A DNA stretch of 33,059 bases from Streptomyces sp. I05A-00742 (GTDB lineage: Bacteria; Actinomycetota; Actinomycetes; Streptomycetales; Streptomycetaceae), in the NCBI RefSeq assembly GCF_013055795.1, contig NZ_JABETO010000045.1, positions 1 through 33,059 of the forward strand, given 5' to 3'. The notes beneath the pieces are model-generated. The model worked only from the letters and a program-made list of their open reading frames with translations, searched no databases and was not told the origin of the DNA. This document shows positions 13,955-22,271 of this stretch, piece by piece (positions within the stretch are counted from its first letter, which is position 1; each line of letters starts with the position of its first letter). The translations under genes and the position numbers were made by a program.

Positions 13955-15085
13955 GTGAAGCTTCAGCGCAAGAACCGGCTCCGGGCCGTCGCCTTCGGCG
14001 CCATCGCCGTCTCCGGCGCCCTGGTCCTCACGGCGTGCGGCTCGGACGACAACAGCGACGGCGGCTCGGGGGGCAACGGCACCTCCAAGACCGCCTCCAA
14101 CGTCAAGTGCGAGGGCAAGGGCCAGCTGCTGGCCTCGGGCTCGTCCGCGCAGAAGAACGCCATGGACCTGTGGGTCAAGAACTACATGGCCGCCTGCAAG
14201 GACGTGCAGATCAACTACAAGGCCACCGGATCCGGCGCCGGCATCCAGGAGTTCCTGCAGGGCAAGACCGCCTTCGCGGGCTCCGACTCGCCGCTGAAGC
14301 CGGAGGAGGTCGCCAAGTCCAAGGACGTGGTCAAGGGCGGCCAGGGCATCAACCTGCCCATGGTGGGCGGCCCCATCGCCATCGGCTACAACCTGCCGGG
14401 CGTGGACAACCTGGTGCTGGACGCCGAGACGCTCGCCAAGATCTTCGACAACAAGATCGACAAGTGGAACGACCCGGCGATCGCCAAGCTCAACAAGGAC
14501 GCGAAGCTCCCGGACACCAAGATCCAGGCGTTCCACCGCTCCGACGAGTCGGGCACCACCGACAACTTCACCAAGTACCTCAAGGCCGCGGCCGGCAACT
14601 CCTGGCCGTACGCGCCCGCCAAGGCGTGGGCCCCCAAGGGCGGCCAGGCGGCCGACGGCTCGGCCGGTGTCTCGTCCCAGGTCAAGCAGGTCCAGGGCGC
14701 CATCTCGTACTTCGAGCTGTCCTACGCCACGGCCGGCGGGATCAAGACGGTCAAGCTGAACACCGGCGCCTCCGCCCCGGTCGAGGCCACCTCCGACAAC
14801 GCCTCCAAGGCCATCGCCGAGGCCAAGATCACCGGCACCGGCAAGGACCTGGCCCTCAAGCTCAACTACACCACCAAGGCCGAGGGCGCCTACCCGCTCA
14901 CCCTGGTGACCTACGAGATCGTCGGCGACAAGGGCAACAAGGCCGACTCGCTGCCGGCCACCAAGTCCTTCCTGACCTACGTCGCCAGTGAGGACGGCCA
15001 GTCCGTGCTCAAGCAGCTCGGCTACGCCCCGCTCCCGGCCGAGATCGCGAAGAAGGTCCGCGAGACCGTCGCGAGCCTCTCCTGA
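13955..15085 (+). CDS. pstS: PstS, phosphate-binding lipoprotein
   Basis: PstS captures inorganic phosphate outside the membrane for the PstCAB transporter. The 376-aa protein has a basic start, a hydrophobic segment and the lipobox LTAC (ALVLTACGSDD), so it is lipid-anchored. Phosphate-binding signatures are visible: ASGSSAQKNA near the start, the KATGSGAGIQEF loop, the SDSPL motif and the SDESGTTDNF loop, where Ser, Thr, Asp and Arg usually contact phosphate. GTG 13955 is preceded by GGAAGGAA. A Ser/Gly linker follows the lipid-anchored Cys. A PHO box precedes the gene, and a strong hairpin follows it, so pstS can be made in excess over pstCAB. Confidence 0.97.
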   Translation: MKLQRKNRLRAVAFGAIAVSGALVLTACGSDDNSDGGSGGNGTSKTASNVKCEGKGQLLASGSSAQKNAMDLWVKNYMAACKDVQINYKATGSGAGIQEFLQGKTAFAGSDSPLKPEEVAKSKDVVKGGQGINLPMVGGPIAIGYNLPGVDNLVLDAETLAKIFDNKIDKWNDPAIAKLNKDAKLPDTKIQAFHRSDESGTTDNFTKYLKAAAGNSWPYAPAKAWAPKGGQAADGSAGVSSQVKQVQGAISYFELSYATAGGIKTVKLNTGASAPVEATSDNASKAIAEAKITGTGKDLALKLNYTTKAEGAYPLTLVTYEIVGDKGNKADSLPATKSFLTYVASEDGQSVLKQLGYAPLPAEIAKKVRETVASLS

Positions 15086-15088
15086 CCC

Positions 15089-15119
15089 CGTGCGGCCGCT
15101 CCCCGCGGGCGGCCGCACG
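15089..15119 (+). terminator. Strong hairpin between pstS and pstC
   Basis: CGTGCGGCCGC (15089-15099) and GCGGCCGCACG (15109-15119) form a perfect 11-bp stem with a 9-nt loop, directly after pstS. It probably attenuates transcription into pstC or stabilises the pstS message, the usual way of making binding protein in excess. Confidence 0.8.
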
Positions 15120-15187
15120 ATCCGGTGCACCGCCGCGCCACGGGCCGGACGCCACACCGCGTCCGGCCCCGCAGACCGGAGAATTCC

Positions 15188-16186
15188 GTGAATGACATCG
15201 ACATAGCCGACTCGGCACCCGCCGACCGACCACCCCAGCCGGCCCCCGCCGCCCCCGTGCAGGCGACGAAGGGCACCGTCCGCCCCGGCGACCGGATCTT
15301 CCTCGGGCTCTCCCGCGGCTCCGGCCTCCTCCTCCTGGTGATCATGGCCGCCATCGCGGTCTTCCTCACCGTCCGCGCGACGCACGCGCTCTCCGAGGAC
15401 GAGGGCAACTTCTTCACCACCTTCGAGTGGAGCGCCAACACCGACCCGCCCGTCTTCGGCATCGCGGTCCTCGCCTTCGGCACGGTCGTCAGCTCGCTGA
15501 TCGCGATGGTCATCGCGGTCCCCGTGGCTGTCGGCATCGCGCTCTTCATCTCGCACTACGCGCCGCGCAAGCTGGCCGCGCCGCTGTCGTACGTCATCGA
15601 CCTGCTGGCCGCCGTGCCGTCGATCGTCTACGGCCTGTGGGGCGCCCTGTTCCTCGTCCCGCACCTCGGCGGGTTCTACAGCTGGCTCGACGACTACTTC
15701 GGCTGGACCGGCGTCCTCGCCTACCACGACGGTGCCGCGCGGTCGCTGTTCACCATCGGCATCCTGCTGGCGATCATGATCCTGCCGATCGTCACCAGCG
15801 TCAGCCGCGAGGTCTTCCGCCAGGCGCCCAAGATGCACGAGGAAGCCGCGCTGGCGCTCGGCGCGACCCGCTGGGAAGTCATCCGGATGTCGGTCCTCCC
15901 CTTCGGCCGCTCCGGCGTCATCAGCGCCTCGATGCTCGGCCTCGGGCGCGCCCTCGGCGAGACGATGGCCGTCGCCACCGTCCTCTCCCCCAGCTTCCTG
16001 ATCTCCAAGAGCCTCCTCGACCCGGGCGGCGGCACGTTCGCCCAGAACATCGCGAGCAGCTTCAAGGAGTCCGGCGAGACCGGCAAGGACGCGCTCATCG
16101 CCTCCGGCCTCGTCCTGTTCGTCCTGACCCTGCTGGTGAACGGCGCGGCCCGGATGATCATCGCCCGCCGCAAGGAGTACTCGTGA
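15188..16186 (+). CDS. pstC: PstC, phosphate ABC transporter permease
   Basis: This 332-aa integral membrane subunit forms the phosphate channel with PstA. About six hydrophobic segments are visible (e.g. LLLLVIMAAIAVFLTV, IAVLAFGTVVSSLIAMVIAV, LFTIGILLAIMILPIVTSV). The permease EAA loop, which contacts the ATPase PstB, is EEAALALGATRWEVIRMSVLPFG. GTG 15188 has a GGAGA ribosome site. The N-terminal 40 residues are Pro/Ala-rich and cytoplasmic. The stop overlaps the pstA start (GTGA), so translation is coupled. Confidence 0.96.
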   Translation: MNDIDIADSAPADRPPQPAPAAPVQATKGTVRPGDRIFLGLSRGSGLLLLVIMAAIAVFLTVRATHALSEDEGNFFTTFEWSANTDPPVFGIAVLAFGTVVSSLIAMVIAVPVAVGIALFISHYAPRKLAAPLSYVIDLLAAVPSIVYGLWGALFLVPHLGGFYSWLDDYFGWTGVLAYHDGAARSLFTIGILLAIMILPIVTSVSREVFRQAPKMHEEAALALGATRWEVIRMSVLPFGRSGVISASMLGLGRALGETMAVATVLSPSFLISKSLLDPGGGTFAQNIASSFKESGETGKDALIASGLVLFVLTLLVNGAARMIIARRKEYS

Positions 16187-17265
16187 GCGACGTGACCATG
16201 GACCGTCCCGCGGTGGCCGGCGACGCCCCCCGGCCCACGGCCTCCCTGCACCAGCCCCGGCTGCCGCGCTGGGCCCCGGCCGCCCTGGCCGCCCTCGCGG
16301 TCGCCGCCGGCTGTGGGATCGGCCTCGGCGCCGGGCTGAGCAGTCGCGTGCAGTGGGGCCTGATCGCCGCGGTGCTCTTCGTCGCCCTGACCTACGGGTT
16401 CACCGCCCGCGTCGAGGGCCTGCGGCAGGCCAAGGACCGGCTCGCCACCAGCCTCGTGTGGATGTGCTTCCTGATCGCCGTCGTCCCGCTGGTCTCGCTG
16501 ATCTGGGAGACCGTCGCCCGCGGCTCGAAGGTCCTCGACGGGGGCTTCCTGTCGCACTCCATGTCCGGGGTGCTGACCATCCAGCCCGGCGGCGGCGTCT
16601 ACCACGCGATCATCGGCACCCTGGAGCAGGTCGGCATCGCCACCGCCCTGGCGGCCCCCGTGGGCCTGCTCACCGCCATCTACCTGGTCGAGTACGGGCG
16701 CGGCCGGTTCGCCCGCGCCGTGACGTTCTTCGTGGACGTCATGACGGGCGTCCCGTCGATCGTCGCCGGCCTGTTCGTCCTCAGCTTCTGGATCATCGCG
16801 CTGGACTTCGGGTACTCCGGCTTCGCCGGCTCGATGGCCCTGGCGATCCTGATGATGCCCGTGGTGGTCCGCTCCACCGAGGAGATGCTCAAGCTCGTCC
16901 CCAACGAGCTCCGCGAGGCCTCCCTCGCCCTGGGCGTGCCCAAGTGGCGGACGATCCTCAAGGTCGTCCTGCCGACGGCCATCGGCGGCATCACCACCGG
17001 CGTCATGCTCGCCGTCGCCCGCGTCGCCGGCGAGTCCGCGCCGATCGTGCTGCTGGTCTTCGGCTCCCAGGTGATCAACAACAACCCGTTCGACGGGGCG
17101 CAGTCCTCCCTGCCGTACTACATCTACGAGCAGTGGGCGGCCGGCAACGACGCCAGCTACGACCGCGCCTGGGCGGCGGCCCTCGTCCTGATCGCCTTCG
17201 TCATGATCCTCAACCTGGTGGCCCGCGGCATCGCCCGCTGGAAGGCCCCCAAGGCCGGTCGCTGA
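16183..17265 (+). CDS. pstA: PstA, phosphate ABC transporter permease
   Basis: The second channel subunit has 360 residues with an extended N-terminus holding two additional hydrophobic stretches (WAPAALAALAVAAGCGIGLG; WGLIAAVLFVALTYGF), then the standard permease core. The EAA loop is REASLALGVPKWRTILKVVLP. The motif VARVAGESAPIVLL near the end is typical of PstA. GTG 16183 overlaps the pstC stop. pstB follows after 38 bp. Confidence 0.96.
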   Translation: MSDVTMDRPAVAGDAPRPTASLHQPRLPRWAPAALAALAVAAGCGIGLGAGLSSRVQWGLIAAVLFVALTYGFTARVEGLRQAKDRLATSLVWMCFLIAVVPLVSLIWETVARGSKVLDGGFLSHSMSGVLTIQPGGGVYHAIIGTLEQVGIATALAAPVGLLTAIYLVEYGRGRFARAVTFFVDVMTGVPSIVAGLFVLSFWIIALDFGYSGFAGSMALAILMMPVVVRSTEEMLKLVPNELREASLALGVPKWRTILKVVLPTAIGGITTGVMLAVARVAGESAPIVLLVFGSQVINNNPFDGAQSSLPYYIYEQWAAGNDASYDRAWAAALVLIAFVMILNLVARGIARWKAPKAGR

Positions 17266-17303
17266 CCGCCCCCGTACGCTCCTGAGAAAGAAGCAGTGAT
17301 CCC

Positions 17304-18083
17304 ATGGCCAAGCGCATCGACGTCAGCGGCCTCTCCGCCTACTACGGCTCCCACCGGGCCATCGACGACATCTCGATGACCGTCGAGCCCCGCTCCGTGA
17401 CCGCCTTCATCGGCCCGTCCGGCTGCGGCAAGTCCACCTTCCTGCGCACCCTGAACCGCATGCACGAGGTCACCCCCGGTGGCCGCGTCGAGGGCAAGGT
17501 GATGCTCGACGACGAGAACCTCTACGGCTCCGGCGTCGACCCCGTCTCCGTCCGCCGCACCGTCGGCATGGTCTTCCAGCGGCCCAACCCGTTCCCGACC
17601 ATGTCCATCTACGAGAACGTCGCCGCCGGCGTCCGCCTCAACGGCGGCCGCATCCGCAAGTCCGACCTGGACACGGTCGTCGAGAAGTCCCTCAAGGGCG
17701 CCAACCTCTGGAAAGAGGTCAAGGACCGGCTCAACAAGCCCGGAGCCGGCCTCTCCGGCGGCCAGCAGCAGCGCCTCTGCATCGCCCGCGCCATCGCCGT
17801 CGAACCCCAGGTCCTGCTCATGGACGAGCCCTGCTCGGCGCTCGACCCGATCTCGACGCTCGCCATCGAGGACCTCATCGGCGAGCTGAAGGAACGGTTC
17901 ACGATCGTCATCGTCACCCACAACATGCAGCAGGCCGCGCGCGTCTCCGACCGTACGGCCTTCTTCAACCTGGCCGGGGTGGGGCAGCCGGGCAAGCTGG
18001 TCGAGATCGACGACACGGAGCGGATCTTCTCGAACCCGTCGGTGCAGGCTACGGAGGACTACATCTCGGGGCGGTTCGGCTGA
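17304..18083 (+). CDS. pstB: PstB, phosphate ABC transporter ATPase
   Basis: The 259-aa ATPase energises phosphate import through PstCA. Motifs in order: Walker A GPSGCGKST, Q-loop VFQRPNPFP, signature LSGGQQQR, Walker B VLLMDEPCSALDP, and switch His in IVTHNM. Length and motifs match PstB closely. ATG 17304 is preceded by GAGAAAGAAG. The operon ends here; downstream are a long inverted repeat and a strong two-way terminator facing pit. Confidence 0.97.
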   Translation: MAKRIDVSGLSAYYGSHRAIDDISMTVEPRSVTAFIGPSGCGKSTFLRTLNRMHEVTPGGRVEGKVMLDDENLYGSGVDPVSVRRTVGMVFQRPNPFPTMSIYENVAAGVRLNGGRIRKSDLDTVVEKSLKGANLWKEVKDRLNKPGAGLSGGQQQRLCIARAIAVEPQVLLMDEPCSALDPISTLAIEDLIGELKERFTIVIVTHNMQQAARVSDRTAFFNLAGVGQPGKLVEIDDTERIFSNPSVQATEDYISGRFG

Positions 18084-18097
18084 TCGCCGGGGGGTGT

Positions 18098-18249
18098 TGC
18101 CCCGGTCCCGCCCTTTCACCGTTTCTGCGGGGGGTGCCCCGGGCGCGAAATCCAGCCCGTCCGGCGTTTGAGGACGCGCGCCGCAGGCGTGCTCGGGGGG
18201 TGCGGGGGCTCGCCCCCGCAAGAAACGGTGAAAGGGCGGGACCGGGGCA
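18098..18249. repeat. Long inverted repeat of the Streptomyces intergenic type
   Basis: Arms at 18098-18130 and 18217-18249 (TGCCCCGGTCCCGCCCTTTC... and its complement) match almost perfectly over about 30 bp. A nested perfect hairpin TGCGGGGG-CTCG-CCCCCGCA lies at 18201-18220. The core near 18150-18177 contains CCAGCCCGTCCGGCGTTTGA, a sequence I know as very frequent between Streptomyces genes. It probably acts at the RNA level or is a miniature mobile repeat. Confidence 0.8.
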
Positions 18250-18262
18250 CCCCCACCAAGCC

Positions 18263-18298
18263 GCCTTGCGGCGCTGCATGGCGGTGCCGCCGCAAGGC
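18263..18298. repeat. Short inverted repeat between pstB and pit
   Basis: GCCTTGCGGCG (18263-18273) pairs perfectly with CGCCGCAAGGC (18288-18298). It stands between the long repeat and the terminator, adding a third hairpin to this convergent gap. Confidence 0.65.
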
Positions 18299-18301
18299 AA
18301 A

Positions 18302-18336
18302 GGGCCCGCCCCCTGCTCGTACCAGGGGGCGGGCCC
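18302..18336. terminator. Bidirectional terminator between pstB and pit
   Basis: GGGCCCGCCCCCTG (18302-18315) and CAGGGGGCGGGCCC (18323-18336) form a perfect 14-bp stem with a 7-nt loop, midway between the convergent genes and 34 nt from the pit stop. Confidence 0.88.
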
Positions 18337-18369
18337 GATCCATTCACCGAAGGTGATCGGAACAGCAGG

Positions 18370-19368
18370 TCAGCCGAAAGCCAACTGCACGATCCAATAG
18401 CTGAACGCGGCAACGGCAGCCGCAGCCGGCATCGTGATGAACCACCCCATCACAATGTTCTTCGCGACCCCCCACCGCACGGCCCGCGACCCCTTCGTGG
18501 ACCCGACACCCATGATCGCCGAGGTGATCACATGCGTCGTGGAGATCGGCGCGTGGAACATGAACGACGCCGTGTACATCACCGAAGCGGCCGTCGTCTC
18601 GGCGGCGAACCCCTGCGGCGGATCCAGCTCGATGATCCGGCGCCCCAGCGTCCGCATGATGCGCCAGCCACCCGCGTACGTACCCAGCGACAGCGTGATC
18701 GCACAGGCCAGCTTGACCCAGAGCGGAATCGCGGCGTCCTTGTCCTGGACGTCACCGATGACCAGGGCCATCACCACGATGCCCATGGTCTTCTGGGCGT
18801 CCTGCAGACCGTGGCCGAGCGCCATGCCCGCCGCGGAGACCGTCTGGGCGATACGGAAGCCGCGCTTCGCCTTGTGCGGGTTGGACCTCCGGAACATCCA
18901 CATGATCGCGACCATCACCAGATAGCCGATGATCAGGCCGACGAACGGCGAGAGGAACATCGGGATGACGACCTTCTCGACGACGCCCGACCAGATGACG
19001 GTCGTACCGCCCGCGAGCGCCGCGCCCACCATGCCGCCGAACAGGGCGTGCGAGGAGGACGAGGGCAGGCCGAAGTACCAGGTGACCATGTTCCAGACGA
19101 TCGCGCCGACCAGCGCGGCGAAGAGGATGCCCATCCCCTTGTCGCCCACCGGCGTCTCGATCAGGCCCTTGCTGACGGTCTTGGCGACGCCGCTGCCAAG
19201 GAAGGCACCGGCGAGGTTCATGACCGCCGCCATCGCCAGGGCCGCGCGCGGGGTCAGCGCCCGCGTGGAGACCGAGGTCGCGATGGCGTTGGCGGAGTCG
19301 TGGAAGCCGTTGGTATAGGTGAATCCGAGCGCGACCGCGATGGTCACGACAAGTGCGAACGTATCCAC
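18370..19368 (-). CDS. pit: Low-affinity inorganic phosphate transporter (Pit)
   Basis: Pit proteins import metal-phosphate by proton symport. The 332-aa protein has the two inverted PiT signatures: GFTYTNGFHDSANAIAT near the N-terminus and MFHAPISTTHVITSAIMGVG in the second half, plus WYFGLPSSSSHALFGG and GMALGHGLQDAQKTMG. About nine hydrophobic segments are visible. GTG 19368 follows the DUF47 stop by 6 bp, and the ribosome site (AAGGAG) lies within the end of that gene, so the two are coupled. This corresponds to PitH1 next to the pst operon in S. coelicolor. No PHO box is seen upstream, fitting expression under phosphate sufficiency. Confidence 0.95.
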   Translation of the reverse strand: MDTFALVVTIAVALGFTYTNGFHDSANAIATSVSTRALTPRAALAMAAVMNLAGAFLGSGVAKTVSKGLIETPVGDKGMGILFAALVGAIVWNMVTWYFGLPSSSSHALFGGMVGAALAGGTTVIWSGVVEKVVIPMFLSPFVGLIIGYLVMVAIMWMFRRSNPHKAKRGFRIAQTVSAAGMALGHGLQDAQKTMGIVVMALVIGDVQDKDAAIPLWVKLACAITLSLGTYAGGWRIMRTLGRRIIELDPPQGFAAETTAASVMYTASFMFHAPISTTHVITSAIMGVGSTKGSRAVRWGVAKNIVMGWFITMPAAAAVAAFSYWIVQLAFG

Positions 19369-19374
19369 CGGAGG

Positions 19375-19995
19375 TCAGGACTCCTTGACCGCGATGGTCT
19401 CGACCGTGTTCGCGACGTGCTCGAACGCGTCGGCCGCCTCTTCCAGCACATCCACGATCTGCTTCAGCTTGAGCACCTCGATGGCGTCGTACTTGCCGTT
19501 GAAGAGGTGGGCGAGCAGCTTGCGGTGGATCTGGTCGGCCTGGTTCTCCAGACGGTTGACCTCGATCCAGTACTCGGTGAGGTTGGTCATCGTGCGCAGG
19601 TTCGGCATGGCCTCGGCGGTGAGCTCGGCGGCTCGCGCGAGGACCTCGATCTGCTGCTCGACGCCCTTGGGCAGTTCCTCGACCTGGTAGAGGACGACCA
19701 GGTCGACGGCCTCTTCCATGAAATCCATGATGTCGTCGAGCGACGACGCGAGGGCGTAGATGTCCTCGCGGTCGAACGGCGTGATGAACGAGGAGTTCAG
19801 CTGGTGGAAGATCGCGTGCGTCGCGTCGTCCCCGGCGTGCTCCGCTGCCCGCATCCGCTCGGCGATCTCGGCCCGGGCGGACGGCTCCGCTCCGAGCAGT
19901 TCCATGAGGAGCTTGGAGCCCGTGACGATGTTGTCCGCGGACGCGGCGAACATGTCGTAGAAGCTCGTCTCCCTGGGGGTCAGACGAAAGCGCAC
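19375..19995 (-). CDS. DUF47 PhoU-like protein, Pit partner
   Basis: The 206-aa all-helical protein (RETSFYDMFAASADNIVTGS at the start; conserved FDREDIYALASSLDDIMDF in the middle; VNRLENQADQIHRK near the end) belongs to the DUF47/PhoU-like family, which binds metals through E/D-x3-D helices and is nearly always encoded with Pit. It probably gates or regulates the transporter, as PhoU does for Pst (inference from family). GTG 19995 is preceded by GAGGATCC. It forms an operon with pit, divergent from csoR. Confidence 0.92.
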   Translation of the reverse strand: MRFRLTPRETSFYDMFAASADNIVTGSKLLMELLGAEPSARAEIAERMRAAEHAGDDATHAIFHQLNSSFITPFDREDIYALASSLDDIMDFMEEAVDLVVLYQVEELPKGVEQQIEVLARAAELTAEAMPNLRTMTNLTEYWIEVNRLENQADQIHRKLLAHLFNGKYDAIEVLKLKQIVDVLEEAADAFEHVANTVETIAVKES

Positions 19996-20151
19996 GTGGG
20001 ATCCTCGGGGTGCAGCGGATTCGGTCTCGTTGATGCTAGGCGCATCATCCGGCCACAGCTAACTGGCATTCCCTCAGTGTCGCCCATCGGGCAGAGTGCA
20101 CACCAAGCCGGTACCACCTCATCACGGCCCAGGGCCGTGGATTTCGGTAAC

Positions 20152-20184
20152 ATATACCCGGCAGGGGTATACCCATGGGGTATA
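20152..20184 (+). promoter_or_regulatory. CsoR operator, two overlapping copper boxes
   Basis: ATATACCCGGCAGGGGTATA (20152-20171) and GTATACCCATGGGGTATA (20167-20184) are overlapping pseudo-palindromes of the TACCC...GGGTA type bound by apo-CsoR. They lie 100 bp before csoR and indicate copper-relieved autoregulation. The rest of the gap back to 19995 holds no supported gene. Confidence 0.78.
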
Positions 20185-20283
20185 AGCCCGGGCAACACCA
20201 CGGAAGACGCCACGGACCCGCCCCCGGGCGGACGGCGACGCGCCGGCCGACGGCGTGGAACGCGCGGGACAACGGAGGACGCC

Positions 20284-20709
20284 ATGACCACCACGGGAAC
20301 GACAGCGGCCGGCCCCGGCGAGCCGGCCACGGCGTCCTGCCACGGCACACCCGACGCCGCGGCCGGGAGCACGGCCGGGGGCAGCGCGGCCGGTGGCACC
20401 GGAAGCGATAAGGGTCACAACCACGGCCCGCACGGCTACAGCCATCAGAAGGACCAGCACCTCAAGCGACTGCGCAGGATCGAGGGCCAGATCCGGGGCC
20501 TCCAGCGCATGGTCGAGGAGGACGTCTACTGCATCGACATACTCACCCAGGTGTCCGCCGGCACCAAGGCGCTCCAGTCGTTCGCCCTCCAGCTGCTCCA
20601 GGAGCACCTGCGGCACTGCGTCGCCGACGCGGCGCTCAAGGGCGGCGACGAGATCGACGACAAGGTCGCCGAGGCCACGGCGGCCATCGCGCGGCTGCTG
20701 CGCTCCTGA
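20284..20709 (+). CDS. csoR: Copper-sensing repressor CsoR
   Basis: CsoR binds Cu(I) and releases its operators to induce copper export genes. The 141-aa protein shows the family start DQHLKRLRRIEGQIRGLQRM and the Cu(I) ligands Cys (DVYCIDIL), His and Cys (LQEHLRHCV). The N-terminal 50-residue extension is Gly/Ala-rich with a His-rich patch (GHNHGPHGYSHQ), typical of Streptomyces CsoR and a possible metal-binding arm. ATG 20284 has a perfect GGAGGA ribosome site. The location beside pit and DUF47 matches SCO4136 of S. coelicolor (from memory). Confidence 0.94.
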   Translation: MTTTGTTAAGPGEPATASCHGTPDAAAGSTAGGSAAGGTGSDKGHNHGPHGYSHQKDQHLKRLRRIEGQIRGLQRMVEEDVYCIDILTQVSAGTKALQSFALQLLQEHLRHCVADAALKGGDEIDDKVAEATAAIARLLRS

Positions 20710-20785
20710 GGGCGGGCGGGGCGGGGGCGGGGCAGGGGTAGAGGCGGGGACGGGGACGGAACGTCGGGGCGAAGCCTCACGGTGA

Positions 20786-20798
20786 ACCCCCTGGGGGT
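20786..20798. repeat. 13-bp palindrome ACCCCC-T-GGGGG-T
   Basis: Palindromic around position 792 of this kilobase and followed by ACCC. It resembles a CsoR-type box or a short terminator after csoR. The role is unclear. Confidence 0.4.
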
Positions 20799-20850
20799 AC
20801 CCGCCCCCCGCCCCACCCCCGCCGGGCCGGCCGTCCGATCAGCCGCCGGG

Positions 20851-21039
20851 TCAGCCGTCGGCGTCGCCGGGCGGGCCGGGCCGCCGCGACCGTACGACTC
20901 TGAGCACCTCATCGATGCGGTCCGGACTGAGCCGTTCCTCGGCCGCGCCCGTTGCGGCGATCATCAACTCACCGTAGAGGTCGATCTCGATGAGGGCCAC
21001 GGGATCCGGACCGGGCGACGAACCGCGCCGCGAAACCAC
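20851..21039 (-). CDS. Small conserved hypothetical protein
   Basis: The 62-aa product reads VALIEIDLYGELMIAATGA then RLSPDRIDEVLRVVRSRR, an amphipathic beta-helix pattern suggesting a small folded domain, with a basic, Pro-rich end. GTG 21039 is chosen because AGGAGG lies 8 nt upstream; a GTG at 21048 overlaps that site and is less likely. It looks like a small protein conserved among Streptomyces, but I do not know its function. It stands between csoR and a lipoprotein gene, on the same strand as the latter, about 115 bp downstream of it. Confidence 0.68.
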   Translation of the reverse strand: MVSRRGSSPGPDPVALIEIDLYGELMIAATGAAEERLSPDRIDEVLRVVRSRRPGPPGDADG

Positions 21040-21156
21040 GTGATTCACCTCCTCGGGCCTTGCGTCTTACGGGTCCGGCTTCCAGGTTAGTGATCGGTAC
21101 ACACGCCGCGCATGGCACAGAAGGACCATTTCCATGGCCAATCAGGCCCGGCCCCG

Positions 21157-22149
21157 CTATTTGCGGGGGGAGGCGACGGTCCCCGCATAGATATCGCCGG
21201 GTGCGGGCAGGGCGATATGGGGCGTCAATCCGAAGGAGCTGAGTTCGACCGTGGAGACCACGGTCATCGGCGCACCGGCGGCGGGTGACGCGGGGCCGGC
21301 CGGAGCCCCGCTCTTCCTCCCCGCTTTCCCCGTTCTCTCCCCCTCATCCCCTTCTTCCGCGTCTTCCTCCCCGTCCGCGACGCTGAACCGGTAACGCAGG
21401 ACGCGCGGCAGACCCGCGTCGTCGAGGAAGGCGTCGAAGGAGACGGTCCCCGAGGAGAACCCTTTCGCCGCCGCGAGGAGCGCGGCCCGGTCGCGGGCGG
21501 GGGCGAGGCGCGCGGCCTCGGCGAGGTCGATCTTCCCCCAGTAGTGGCGCACCGGGACGCCGTCCACGCCCTCGTCGCGCATATAGGTCACCTCCCGTGC
21601 ACCGCCCAGGAGTTCGGCGGCGGCGAGGGGGTCCGTGGCGCCGCTGGTGAGCAGGTCGCCGTCGGCGAGGGTGCCCGTGTCGATGCGTACCCATTTGTCC
21701 ACGGGGACGCCCGCGCCCCGGTTCTTCATGTACAGCGCGCCCGGTGTGAACACCTCGGTGATCGGCCGGTGCTCGGCGGCGCCCCGGGCGTCCTTGGGGA
21801 CCAGCACGGTCAAGGTGCCGATGGGCCGCGCGAAGTCGTAGACCCCCACGCCCTGGATGGTCAGCCGGGTGCCGCCGCTCTCCGTCTCCATGGTCGTACG
21901 GACCCGGGCACCGCCCGCCCCCACCAGCGCCTCCCGCACCCCGCGCATCGCCTCGACCGCCCGGCCGGGCCGCACCGCGTCGGTCGTCCGCACCGCCCGC
22001 CGCACCCCGGCGCTCCCGCCGCCGAGCCCGTCCTGCGGCTCCTCGCCCTGGTCGGACTCGGCACAGCCGCCAGCCAGCAGACCGAGGGCGAGGCCACCCG
22101 CCACGGCCATGGCCACGGCGATCCTGCGTCTGTGCCCCTGCACCGCCAT
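21157..22149 (-). CDS. Lipoprotein, LolA/LppX-like
   Basis: The 330-aa protein has a signal peptide with basic start (MAVQGHRRR), a hydrophobic segment and lipobox LLAGGC (mature Cys at about residue 29). The mature part resembles the LppX/LprG-type beta-rich lipid-carrier fold: MRGVREALVGAGGARVRTTM, YMKNRGAGVPVDKWVRID, YWGKIDLAEAA and LPRVLRYRFSVADG are typical of actinobacterial lipoproteins of this class. A Glu/Gly-rich insertion (DGEEDAEEGDEGER) and an Ala/Pro stretch follow. ATG 22149 is used. A lipid-binding role is inferred from family resemblance only. Confidence 0.8.
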   Translation of the reverse strand: MAVQGHRRRIAVAMAVAGGLALGLLAGGCAESDQGEEPQDGLGGGSAGVRRAVRTTDAVRPGRAVEAMRGVREALVGAGGARVRTTMETESGGTRLTIQGVGVYDFARPIGTLTVLVPKDARGAAEHRPITEVFTPGALYMKNRGAGVPVDKWVRIDTGTLADGDLLTSGATDPLAAAELLGGAREVTYMRDEGVDGVPVRHYWGKIDLAEAARLAPARDRAALLAAAKGFSSGTVSFDAFLDDAGLPRVLRYRFSVADGEEDAEEGDEGERTGKAGRKSGAPAGPASPAAGAPMTVVSTVELSSFGLTPHIALPAPGDIYAGTVASPRK

Positions 22150-22271
22150 GACCGTCAGCTCCCTGCCGCGTGCTGGTGGAACCTGTTCTCTTCCAACGAC
22201 CGCGTCCGGGCCGCCGTCACGGCCCCGGGGCGACGGCGGCCCGCCCCCGCCCCGGCCGGTAGCGTGGTGGC

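Noticed and set aside
13778..15838. 686-codon minus-strand frame opposite pstS and pstC
   Set aside because: Typical high-GC shadow: composition is Gly/Arg/Val-rich without domain, and the plus strand carries clear Pst genes.
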